Source: Enterobacteriaceae endosymbiont of Donacia thalassina (GTDB taxonomy: Bacteria; Pseudomonadota; Gammaproteobacteria; Enterobacterales; Enterobacteriaceae). From it: a stretch of DNA of 64,000 nt. A model generated the notes under the pieces. The model did not search any database. It saw only the letters and a program-made list of their open reading frames with translations, and was not told the origin of the DNA. Shown in pieces: positions 54,037 through 64,000 of the stretch. How positions within the stretch are numbered: the first letter of the stretch is position 1; every line of letters starts with the position of its first letter. Location of the stretch: contig NZ_CP046188.1 of NCBI RefSeq assembly GCF_012568245.1, positions 288,473-352,472 on the forward strand, in the 5' to 3' direction. A program made the position numbers and the translations under genes.

Positions 54037-55920
54037 ATGCATAAAAAAGAAACCAGAAGTTTTCAATCTGAAGTTAAACAATTATTGCATCTAATGATTC
54101 ATTCACTTTACTCAAATAAAGAAATTTTTTTAAGAGAATTAATTTCTAATTCTTCTGATGCTGTTGATAAATTAAAATTTAAAACATTATCTAATCCTGA
54201 ATTATACGAAAATAATTCAATTTTAAAAGTACAAATTTCTATAAATAAAGAAAAAAGATTAATTACCATTAATGATAATGGTATTGGTATGTCTCGCACA
54301 GAAATAATTGAAAATTTAGGTACAATTGCAAAATCTGGTACTAAAGATTTTATAAAATCTTTAAATTTATCTTCTGATAAAAAATCAGAACAAAATTCAC
54401 AATTAATAGGTCAGTTTGGAGTTGGATTCTATTCTGCTTTTATAGTTGCTGATAAAGTTTCTGTTAAAACTAGACTAGCTGGATCTCCTATAAATGAAGG
54501 TGTATTTTGGGAATCTACAGGTGAAGGTAATTATTATATAGCTAATATTAACAAAGAATTAAGAGGTACTGAAATTATATTACATATACGTCCTAAGTTT
54601 GATGAATTTTTAGATACATGGCGTATAAAAACAATAATTAGTAAATATTCAGAACATATAGCATTACCTATTGAAATAGAAATGTATAATGATAAAGAAA
54701 AAAAATATTATTGGGAACAAATTAATAAAGCACAAGCACTTTGGTTACGTAATAAATCAGAAATTAGTGTAAAAGAATATAAAGAATTTTATAAACAATT
54801 AACTTATGATAATATTGATCCAATTACTTGGAGTCATAATCATGTAGAAGGTAAACAAGAATATATTAGTTTATTATATATTCCTTCAAATATTCCCTGG
54901 GATATACGTAATCGAGATTATAAAAATGGATTAAAATTATATGTACAAAGAGTTTTTATTATGGAAGATGCAGAACAATTATTACCTAAATATTTAAGAT
55001 TTATAAGAGGTTTAGTAGATTCAAATGATTTACCTTTAAATATTTCAAGAGAAATTTTACAAAAAAACAGTATAATTCATAACATGAAGATTACATTAAC
55101 AAAAAAAGTTCTTAATATGTTAATGAATCTTAGTAAAGATAAAAATAAATATAATGATTTTTGGCAAAAATTTGGTTTAGTTTTTAAAGAAGGACCAGCA
55201 GAAGACATAAACAATAAAAATATTATAATAAAATTATTAAGATTTAATTCTACATATAATAATAATTCAGAACAAAACGTATCCTTAGAAGAATATTCAA
55301 AAAGAATGATAAAAGGACAAAATAAAATATATTTTTTAACATCAGATAATTATATTTCTGCAAAAAATAGTCCTCATTTAGAATTTTTTTACAAAAAAGG
55401 AATTGAAGTATTATTATTAATAGATCACATTGATGAATGGATGATGAGTTATATTACTGATTTTGAAGGAAAAAATTTTCAATCTATTAGTAAACAGGAT
55501 GATTCATTAGATGAATTTATTAAAAATAAAGATAATATCATAAAAGATGAAATAAAAAAAGAATTTAAACCTTTCTTAAAAAGAATACAAAATTTATTAG
55601 GTAATAAGATTAAAAAAGTAAAATTAACAAATAGATTAATTAATACACCTGCTATTGTTACTACAGATATTAATGAAATGAGTACTCAAATGGCAAAATT
55701 ATTTGCTGCAGCAGGACAAGAAACCCCAGAAATAAAATATAATTTTGAATTAAATCCTAATCATATTTTAATAAAAAAAATTTTAAAAATAAAAGATGAA
55801 AAATATTTTTCTGAATTTATTTTTCTATTATTAGAAGAAGCAATTTTAGCAGAAAAAGGTACTTTAGATAATCCGCATAAATTTATTAATCGTATAAATA
55901 CTTTTTTATCTAAAATATAA
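54037..55920 (+). CDS. htpG: Chaperone HtpG (Hsp90)
   Basis: ATP-dependent chaperone. The 627 residues match E. coli (624). The N-terminal ATP site shows [20 protein letters not shown], and [11 protein letters not shown]. Middle and C-terminal dimerisation domains are full length. A strong Shine-Dalgarno (AGGAAAGGG) precedes the ATG. I see no recognisable sigma-32 promoter upstream. The 3' side carries an 11-bp hairpin. Confidence 0.98.
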   Translation: MHKKETRSFQSEVKQLLHLMIHSLYSNKEIFLRELISNSSDAVDKLKFKTLSNPELYENNSILKVQISINKEKRLITINDNGIGMSRTEIIENLGTIAKSGTKDFIKSLNLSSDKKSEQNSQLIGQFGVGFYSAFIVADKVSVKTRLAGSPINEGVFWESTGEGNYYIANINKELRGTEIILHIRPKFDEFLDTWRIKTIISKYSEHIALPIEIEMYNDKEKKYYWEQINKAQALWLRNKSEISVKEYKEFYKQLTYDNIDPITWSHNHVEGKQEYISLLYIPSNIPWDIRNRDYKNGLKLYVQRVFIMEDAEQLLPKYLRFIRGLVDSNDLPLNISREILQKNSIIHNMKITLTKKVLNMLMNLSKDKNKYNDFWQKFGLVFKEGPAEDINNKNIIIKLLRFNSTYNNNSEQNVSLEEYSKRMIKGQNKIYFLTSDNYISAKNSPHLEFFYKKGIEVLLLIDHIDEWMMSYITDFEGKNFQSISKQDDSLDEFIKNKDNIIKDEIKKEFKPFLKRIQNLLGNKIKKVKLTNRLINTPAIVTTDINEMSTQMAKLFAAAGQETPEIKYNFELNPNHILIKKILKIKDEKYFSEFIFLLLEEAILAEKGTLDNPHKFINRINTFLSKI

Positions 55921-55927
55921 ATACATA

Positions 55928-55963
55928 GATAAGATAATTATCTTAATGATTATCTTATCTTTT
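55928..55963 (+). terminator. Intrinsic terminator after htpG
   Basis: The inverted repeat GATAAGATAAT (55928-55938) and its complement (55949-55959) has a 10-nt loop and is followed by TTTTAAAAG. It begins 8 bp after the htpG stop codon. A short A-T stem with a T-tract, typical for this genome. Confidence 0.55.
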
Positions 55964-56241
55964 AAAAGATATTGTTTTAAATTTTTTTTTATTAATTATT
56001 ATAATTATTTAAATATGTATAATTAAAATAATTTAATTCTATTAAAATTTAATTTATATAAAAATTATATTTAGTTAGTTATAATAAATTGTTTACTATT
56101 TTAAAAAATCGTCTTATGATTTAACTTAAAATATTAAAAATTTCTTTTAAGAAATTTTATATAAAAAATATATATCTTATCTTTCTTAAGAAGAGATAAG
56201 AATTTTATTCACAATCTTAATAAATTAATAATATAAAAAAA
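55964..56241. other. htpG-aroK spacer with a near-palindrome
   Basis: The htpG-aroK gap is 321 bp in total; besides the terminator it holds no reading frame. At 56176-56200 lies CTTATCTTTCTTAAGAAGAGATAAG, a near-palindrome with one bulged base, ending 41 bp before aroK. It may be an operator-like or leader-hairpin element, or simply an AT-rich accident. In E. coli htpG and aroK are far apart, so this is a rearrangement junction. Confidence 0.45.
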
Positions 56242-56769
56242 ATGGCAGAAAAAAGAAACATATTTTTAATAGGACCTATGGGAGCAGGTAAAAGTACAAT
56301 TGGACGTCATCTTGCAAATTTATTAAAAATGGATTTTTTTGATTCAGATCAAGAAATTGAACGTAGAACAGGAGCTGATATTAATTGGGTTTTTGATGTA
56401 GAAGGTGAAAAAGGTTTTAGAAAACGTGAAAAAAAAATCATTAATGAAATAACTCAAAAACAAGGAATTATATTAGCAACAGGAGGTGGTTCTATTAAAT
56501 CAAAAGAAACAAGAAAATTTCTCTCTTCTAGAGGTATTGTAGTATATTTAAAAACTACTATAGAAAAACAGTTAAGTCGTACTAAAAGAGATAAAAAACG
56601 TCCTTTATTAATAAAAAATAAAAATAAATTAGCAAAAGAAATATTAGAAAAATTAGCTAAACAAAGAAATCATTTGTATGATGAAATTGCAGATATTATA
56701 ATTAAAACAGATGAAAAAAGTGCAAAAATTGTTGCTAATCAGCTTATTAACTTATTAGAAAAAAATTAA
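56242..56769 (+). CDS. aroK: Shikimate kinase I
   Basis: Phosphorylates shikimate in step five of chorismate synthesis. The 175 residues match E. coli AroK (173), and the start [19 protein letters not shown] is almost identical. Features are P-loop GPMGAGKS, shikimate-binding [14 protein letters not shown] in ATGGGSIK, and lid arginines in RDKKRPL. It begins the aroK-aroB-rpe-trpS string, which is E. coli order minus damX, dam and gph. Confidence 0.98.
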   Translation: MAEKRNIFLIGPMGAGKSTIGRHLANLLKMDFFDSDQEIERRTGADINWVFDVEGEKGFRKREKKIINEITQKQGIILATGGGSIKSKETRKFLSSRGIVVYLKTTIEKQLSRTKRDKKRPLLIKNKNKLAKEILEKLAKQRNHLYDEIADIIIKTDEKSAKIVANQLINLLEKN

Positions 56770-56787
56770 AAGGATATAATATTATAT

Positions 56788-57882
56788 ATGAGGAAAACTA
56801 TTTTAGTTTCAACAAAAAAACATAATTATCCTATTATTATCGATTTTAATTTATTTGATAAACCATTATCTTTACCTTTTTTAAAAAAAGGAGATAGTGT
56901 TATGATTGTAACTAATAAAATAATTTTTTCTTTATATTTTAAAAAAATATCTAATCAACTTAATAATGTAGGAATAAAAGTTAATTATGTAATAATTCCT
57001 GATGGTGAAAAATATAAAACATTAATTACTGTAAATATTATTTTTACAGCATTAATTAAAAATTCACATAATAGAGATACTACTTTAATTGCTTTAGGTG
57101 GGGGTGTTATTGGAGATATAACTGGTTTTGCTGCATCTAGTTATCAAAGAGGTGTAAAATTTATACAGATACCTACAACTTTATTATCACAAGTAGATTC
57201 TTCTGTTGGAGGAAAAACAGCTGTTAATCATATTTTAGGAAAAAATATGATTGGTAGTTTTTATCAACCAAATATTGTAATCATAAATTTAAGTTGTTTA
57301 TATACTTTATCAAAAAGAGAATTTTCCGCTGGTTTAGCTGAAGTTATAAAATATAGCATTCTTTTTGATGAAAAATTTTTTTCTTGGTTAGAAAATAATG
57401 TTAATAAATTATTTAATTTAGATAAAAAAACTTTGATCTATTGTATAAGTAAATGTTGTAAATTAAAATCTCAAATTATTCATGAAGATGAATTCGAAAA
57501 AAATAAAAGAGCATTATTAAATTTAGGTCATACTTATGGACATGCAATTGAATCAGAAATTGGATATGGTAAATGGTTACATGGAGAAGCTATATCAGCT
57601 GGTATTGTTATTGCATCTTTAACATCTAAAAAACTTAATTTTATAAATAATAAAGATATAATAAGAATTATTAATTTATTAAAAAAATGTAATTTACCAA
57701 TTAAAGGTCCAATTAATATGAATACAGAACAATATTTTAAACATATTTATAGAGATAAAAAAACATATAAAAATAAAATTCATATAATTCTTCCTATTAA
57801 AATTGGAAAAGCAATTATATATAAGAATATTTCTGAAAAAATTATTACTAATGCTATAAATGAAAATAAAAATATAATTTAA
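56788..57882 (+). CDS. aroB: 3-dehydroquinate synthase
   Basis: NAD- and metal-dependent second step of the shikimate pathway. The 364 residues match E. coli (362). GGGVIGDITGFAAS, QIPTTLLSQVDSSVGGKTAVNH (in parts) and the metal ligands in LNLGHTYGHAIE and HGEAISAG are all present. It starts 18 bp after aroK. Confidence 0.98.
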   Translation: MRKTILVSTKKHNYPIIIDFNLFDKPLSLPFLKKGDSVMIVTNKIIFSLYFKKISNQLNNVGIKVNYVIIPDGEKYKTLITVNIIFTALIKNSHNRDTTLIALGGGVIGDITGFAASSYQRGVKFIQIPTTLLSQVDSSVGGKTAVNHILGKNMIGSFYQPNIVIINLSCLYTLSKREFSAGLAEVIKYSILFDEKFFSWLENNVNKLFNLDKKTLIYCISKCCKLKSQIIHEDEFEKNKRALLNLGHTYGHAIESEIGYGKWLHGEAISAGIVIASLTSKKLNFINNKDIIRIINLLKKCNLPIKGPINMNTEQYFKHIYRDKKTYKNKIHIILPIKIGKAIIYKNISEKIITNAINENKNII

Positions 57883-57918
57883 AATAATTATTTATATTAA
57901 ATAAAAAAATTTAATAAA

Positions 57919-58599
57919 ATGAAAAATAAATTAATTGCTGCATCTATTTTATCTGCTAATTTTACTTGTTTAGGAAAAGAAATTAATGATGTTTTAAAAG
58001 CTGGAGCTAATATAATACATTTTGATGTTATGGATAATAATTATGTACCTAATTTATCTATTGGTCCTTTAGTTTTAAAATCTTTAAGAGAGAATAATAT
58101 TAATTGTCAAATTGATGTACATATAATGGCAAAAAATATAGATAATTTAATAATTAGTTTTATAAAATTAGGTGTAAATAGTATTATCATACATCCAGAA
58201 AGTTCACTTCATTTAGATAAAAGTATATCATTAATAAGAAAATATGGATGTAAAGCAGGATTAGCGTTAAATCCTTCTACATCTTTAAATTGTCTAGATT
58301 ATTTAATACATAAATTAGATTTAATATTAGTTATGTCGGTTAATCCTGGTTTTGAAGGACAAAAATTTTTAGATTATATCTATAAAAAAATTATTCAAAT
58401 TAAAAAAATTATTAATAAACAGAAAAGGAATATTCTACTAGAAGTAGATGGGGGTATAAATATTAATAATATAAAAAAAATAGCTATTTCAGGAGCAGAT
58501 GTATTTGTTATCGGTTCAGCTATATTTAAAAATAAATTACCATATAATAAAATTATAAAAAATTTAAAATTAGAATCAAATTACTTTTTTAAAAAATAA
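57919..58599 (+). CDS. rpe: Ribulose-phosphate 3-epimerase
   Basis: Interconverts ribulose and xylulose 5-phosphates in the pentose phosphate pathway, which also supplies erythrose 4-phosphate for aromatic synthesis. The 226 residues match E. coli (225). Metal and catalytic residues lie in HFDVMDNNYVPN and LEVDGGIN, and the phosphate loop in MSVNPGFEGQKF. Confidence 0.98.
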   Translation: MKNKLIAASILSANFTCLGKEINDVLKAGANIIHFDVMDNNYVPNLSIGPLVLKSLRENNINCQIDVHIMAKNIDNLIISFIKLGVNSIIIHPESSLHLDKSISLIRKYGCKAGLALNPSTSLNCLDYLIHKLDLILVMSVNPGFEGQKFLDYIYKKIIQIKKIINKQKRNILLEVDGGININNIKKIAISGADVFVIGSAIFKNKLPYNKIIKNLKLESNYFFKK

Positions 58600-58643
58600 T
58601 ATTTAATTTATTTAAAAAAATAAAATAGTATATAAAATACATT

Positions 58644-59642
58644 ATGAAAAAAAAAATAATATTTAGTGGAATACAACCAACTGGGTCACTTACTATTGGT
58701 AATTATATTGGAGCTTTAAGTCAATGGAGAAAATTGCAAAAAAAATATTTTTGCATTTTTTGTATAGCTGATTTACATTCTCTTACTATATATCAAAAAA
58801 AAGATGTATTAAATAAAAATATATTAGATATTTTAGCTATATGTTTAGCATGTGGAATTAGTCCTGAAAAAAGTATTATTTTTGTACAATCTCATGTTCC
58901 TCAACATTCTCAATTAAATTGGATTTTAAATTGTTTTACTAATTTTGGAGAAATGAAGAGAATGACTCAATTTAAAGAAAAAATATATTTAAATAAAAAT
59001 ATTAATATTGGTTTATTTAATTATCCTATATTAATGGCTTCAGATATATTATTGTATCAAACAAATAAAGTACCAGTAGGTAAAGATCAGATTCAACATA
59101 TTGAATTAACTAGGGATATTGCTTATAGATTTAATAATATTTATGGTAATATATTTACTATCCCTGAAAAGATACTTAATACTAATGGTTCATGTATTAT
59201 GTCATTAACTAATCCACAAAAAAAAATGTCTAAATCTGATCCTGATAATAATAATATTATTGATTTATTTGATAGTGATTTTATAATTAAACAAAAAATT
59301 AAAAATGCAATTACTGATTCTAATTACCCTCCTAATATAAAATATGATTTTAAAAATAAACCAGGAATTTCTAATTTATTAATTATACTTTCTAATATAA
59401 CTGAATGTTCTATAAAAAAATTAGAACAAAATTTTAAAAATAAAAATTATAATAATTTAAAAGAATCAATTATCGATAATTTATGTATATTTTTAAATAA
59501 ATTAAGAAAAAAATATTTTTTTTACAGAAATGATGAAAAATATTTAAAAAATATTATGTTTAATGGAGCAAAAAGAGCAAAAAAACAAGCTAATATTACT
59601 CTAAAAAAAGTATATGATACTATTGGATTAAGTTTTAAATAA
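58644..59642 (+). CDS. trpS: Tryptophanyl-tRNA synthetase
   Basis: Class I synthetase. The 332 residues match E. coli (334). The HIGH-like motif is PTGSLTIGNY near 12-21, and KMSKSDP is present near 200. The tryptophan pocket segment DLHSLT is conserved. It converges on crp with only 20 bp between stop codons, and I see no terminator hairpin there. Confidence 0.98.
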   Translation: MKKKIIFSGIQPTGSLTIGNYIGALSQWRKLQKKYFCIFCIADLHSLTIYQKKDVLNKNILDILAICLACGISPEKSIIFVQSHVPQHSQLNWILNCFTNFGEMKRMTQFKEKIYLNKNINIGLFNYPILMASDILLYQTNKVPVGKDQIQHIELTRDIAYRFNNIYGNIFTIPEKILNTNGSCIMSLTNPQKKMSKSDPDNNNIIDLFDSDFIIKQKIKNAITDSNYPPNIKYDFKNKPGISNLLIILSNITECSIKKLEQNFKNKNYNNLKESIIDNLCIFLNKLRKKYFFYRNDEKYLKNIMFNGAKRAKKQANITLKKVYDTIGLSFK

Positions 59643-59662
59643 ACTTTTATAAAAAATATAAT

Positions 59663-60292
59663 TTATCTAGTTCCATAAATAACAATTGTTTTACCATGAG
59701 CATAAATTAAATTACGTTGTTTAAGTATTTTTAAGGTACGACCTACTGTTTCTCGAGAACAACCTACTATTTTACCTATTTCTTGTCTAGTTATTTTTAT
59801 CTGCATACCATCTGGATGAGTTATAGCTTCTGGAGATTTAGCTAAATTAAATAATGTTTTTGAAATTCTATGAGTAACATCTAAAAAAGCTAAATTGCTT
59901 ACTTTTTTAAATGTAGTCTGTAACTTATTAGCAAGTTGTGAAGAAATTTTCATAATAATATTATTATTCATTTTAATTAAATTATAAAAATTTTTATATG
60001 AAATTTTTGCTAATTTACATTCTGTTTTTAATTTTACTAATGTAATTTCTTTGTAAGGATTATTAAAAATCCCAATTTCACCTATAAAATTACCTTCATT
60101 TAAATAATTAAGTATAATTTCTTTACCATTTTTGTTTTTAATAGAAATAATAATAATTCCTTTTAATATATAGTAAAGATTTTTAGAAATATCTCCTTGT
60201 TTAATTAGAATCATTTTTGCTGGGTATTTATTAATATGACAATAAGAAAGAAACCATTCTAAAGTAGAATCTTTTTGTAACTTAAAAAACAT
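59663..60292 (-). CDS. crp: CRP-family transcription regulator with degenerate cAMP site
   Basis: Orthologue of the cAMP receptor protein, 209 residues, collinear with E. coli. The DNA-binding helix [14 protein letters not shown] keeps R180, E181 and R185, and activating region 1 (THPDG, 158-162) is intact. In the cAMP pocket G71, E72 and T127 remain, but the phosphate-binding R82 and S83 are E82 and I83, and S128 is F128. Activating region 2 has lost H21 (N) and K101 (N). Inference: it binds CRP-type sites but may not respond to cAMP. An AAGGA precedes the ATG. It lies next to trpS, as on the reduced E. coli map. Confidence 0.94.
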   Translation of the reverse strand: MFFKLQKDSTLEWFLSYCHINKYPAKMILIKQGDISKNLYYILKGIIIISIKNKNGKEIILNYLNEGNFIGEIGIFNNPYKEITLVKLKTECKLAKISYKNFYNLIKMNNNIIMKISSQLANKLQTTFKKVSNLAFLDVTHRISKTLFNLAKSPEAITHPDGMQIKITRQEIGKIVGCSRETVGRTLKILKQRNLIYAHGKTIVIYGTR

Positions 60293-60343
60293 TAGTAATT
60301 ATCCTTCTATTATCTATTATTTGAAAAAATAGTATAAATAATA

Positions 60344-60417
60344 TGCTGATACCCAGAATTGAACTGGGGACCTCATCCTTACCAAGGATGTGCTCTAACC
60401 TTCTAAGCTATATCAGC
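60344..60417 (-). tRNA. thrT: tRNA-Thr (GGT)
   Basis: The minus-strand cloverleaf GCTGATATAGC... ending TATCAGC, with discriminator A, has anticodon GGT in CTTGGTAAG and matches E. coli thrT. CCA is not encoded (next bases TAT). It is the last of four tRNA genes in the thrU-tyrU-glyT-thrT order. In E. coli tufB follows; here crp follows. Confidence 0.97.
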
Positions 60418-60470
60418 TAAAATATATATAGATTATTTTTATTAATACGAAAAATTAAAAAATTTATTTG

Positions 60471-60541
60471 AGCAGACAACGGGAATCGAACCCGTGTTAT
60501 CAGCTTGGAAGGCTGAAGTAATACCATTATACGATGTCTGC
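60471..60541 (-). tRNA. glyT: tRNA-Gly (TCC)
   Basis: Acceptor GCAGACA pairs with TGTCTGC, with discriminator T as in E. coli glyT. The anticodon is TCC in CTTCCAAG. The D-loop is one base shorter than in E. coli. The following bases read CAA, so CCA is not encoded. It lies between tRNA-Tyr and tRNA-Thr. Confidence 0.97.
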
Positions 60542-60580
60542 TGTTATAAATATATATAAATTTTTATTTTGTTAAAAATT

Positions 60581-60662
60581 TGGTGGGAGAAGGATTCGAA
60601 CCTTCGAAGTCTTTGACGACAGATTTACAGTCTGCTCCCGTTAACCACTTGGGTATCCCACC
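60581..60662 (-). tRNA. tyrU: tRNA-Tyr (GTA)
   Basis: Class II tRNA. Acceptor GGTGGGA pairs with TCCCACC, with discriminator A. The anticodon loop is CTGTAAA and the variable arm CGTCAAAGACTTCG. CCA is not encoded. Its A37 context makes it a MiaA/MiaB substrate in enterobacteria. Confidence 0.97.
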
Positions 60663-60694
60663 TTGTTAATATTTAAATAAATAAAAAATATACA

Positions 60695-60767
<73 letters not shown>

Positions 60768-60810
60768 ATATTATATAAATAAAATATAAATGTCTTATAA
60801 AAAAAAATTT

Positions 60811-60930
60811 ATCCTGGTATTTACCTACTCTTACATGGGGTAAACCCCATACTACCATCGGCACAACAACGTTTCACTTCTGAGTTCGGAATGGATTCAG
60901 GTGGTACCATTGCGTTATTTATACCAGGAT
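60811..60930 (-). rRNA. rrf: 5S ribosomal RNA
   Basis: This 120-nt minus-strand gene has terminal helix ATCCTGGTAT against ATACCAGGAT and conserved internal sequences such as CCATTCCGAACTCAGAAGTGAAAC (60868-60892 region) and GATGGTAGT. It follows 23S rRNA by about 60 bp. Ends are set by the helix and could shift by one or two bases. Confidence 0.96.
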
Positions 60931-60973
60931 AATTTTATTAAACTGTAAAATAATTTAATTAATAATTAAATCT

Positions 60974-60991
60974 AAACGATTCTGGTGTTGT

Positions 60992-61000
<9 letters not shown>
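60974..61000 (-). repeat. 3' arm of the 23S rRNA processing stalk
   Basis: AAACGATT (60974-60981) and GTTGTAAGGTTAAG (60987-61000) are the reverse complements of 63934-63941 and 63916-63929 flanking the 23S 5' end. Together they form a 14-bp plus 8-bp bulged helix closing the precursor, the classic RNase III substrate. Confidence 0.75.
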
Positions 61001-63922
<2,922 letters not shown>

Positions 63923-64000
63923 TTACAACCCACAATCGTTTAAATAAATTTAATTATTAATATTAAATTTAATTATCTTTTATCTAATTTTTAAAGAACA
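63923..64000 (-). other. Start of the 16S-23S internal spacer
   Basis: AT-rich DNA upstream of 23S that begins with the 5' arm of the processing stalk (63916-63941). Any spacer tRNA and the 16S gene lie beyond the window edge. Confidence 0.6.

Overview
The window is a gene-dense, extremely AT-rich piece of a reduced gammaproteobacterial chromosome. It is almost certainly from an obligate, probably insect-associated endosymbiont descended from an Enterobacterales ancestor. Nearly every gene is recognisable as an Escherichia coli orthologue. Local gene order follows the E. coli map with the intervening genes deleted, and proteins are rich in Lys/Asn/Ile. I see no insertion sequence, prophage, CRISPR array, restriction system or plasmid gene. 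The genus cannot be fixed from the sequence alone. Buchnera/Annandia-type symbionts are similar in character, but I do not claim identity.

Layout. 1-12.8 kb (all minus): rpsA (3' end outside the window), aroA, serC, mrdB, mrdA, holA, leuS, ybeY, miaB, then tRNA-Gln, tRNA-Leu and tRNA-Met. 13.2-18 kb: glnS (+), fldA and ybfF (-), pgi (+). 18-31 kb (all minus): deaD, pnp, rpsO, rbfA, infB, nusA, initiator tRNA, tRNA-Leu(GAG), secG, a 0.7 kb empty gap, ftsH, rlmE. 31-50.5 kb (all minus): rpoC, rpoB, rplL, rplJ, rplA, rplK, nusG, secE, tuf, fusA, rpsG, rpsL, tusB, tusC, tusD, fkpA, asd; then ung. 51.5-59.6 kb (plus): rpsF, rpsR, rplI, 4.5S RNA, dnaX, htpG, aroK, aroB, rpe, trpS. 59.7-64 kb (minus): crp, tRNA-Thr/Gly/Tyr/Thr, 5S rRNA, 23S rRNA and the start of the 16S-23S spacer.

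Function. Most of the content is information processing: core RNA polymerase, elongation factors, IF2, NusA/NusG, ribosomal proteins, three tRNA synthetases, tRNA and rRNA modification, PNPase/DeaD decay functions, and two clamp-loader subunits. Metabolism is represented by three shikimate/chorismate genes (aroB, aroK, aroA), serC, asd, pgi and rpe. This fits a symbiont that keeps aromatic amino acid and aspartate-family synthesis. Envelope functions (RodA, PBP2, SecE/SecG, FtsH, FkpA) indicate a retained elongating cell wall and a working Sec pathway.

No undescribed multi-gene system is evident. The most informative anomalies are as follows. (1) The str operon and the secE-nusG-rplKAJL-rpoBC region are fused through a single tuf gene, and a matching tufB-less junction lies beside crp. 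(2) The CRP protein has an intact DNA-reading head but has lost the residues that bind cAMP phosphate. (3) The LeuRS editing domain has lost its threonine-rich motif. (4) DnaX is only gamma-length. (5) The 3' CCA has been lost from seven of the eight tRNA genes. (6) Long poly-A tracts lie inside essential genes, including 15 A at codons 4-8 of rlmE.
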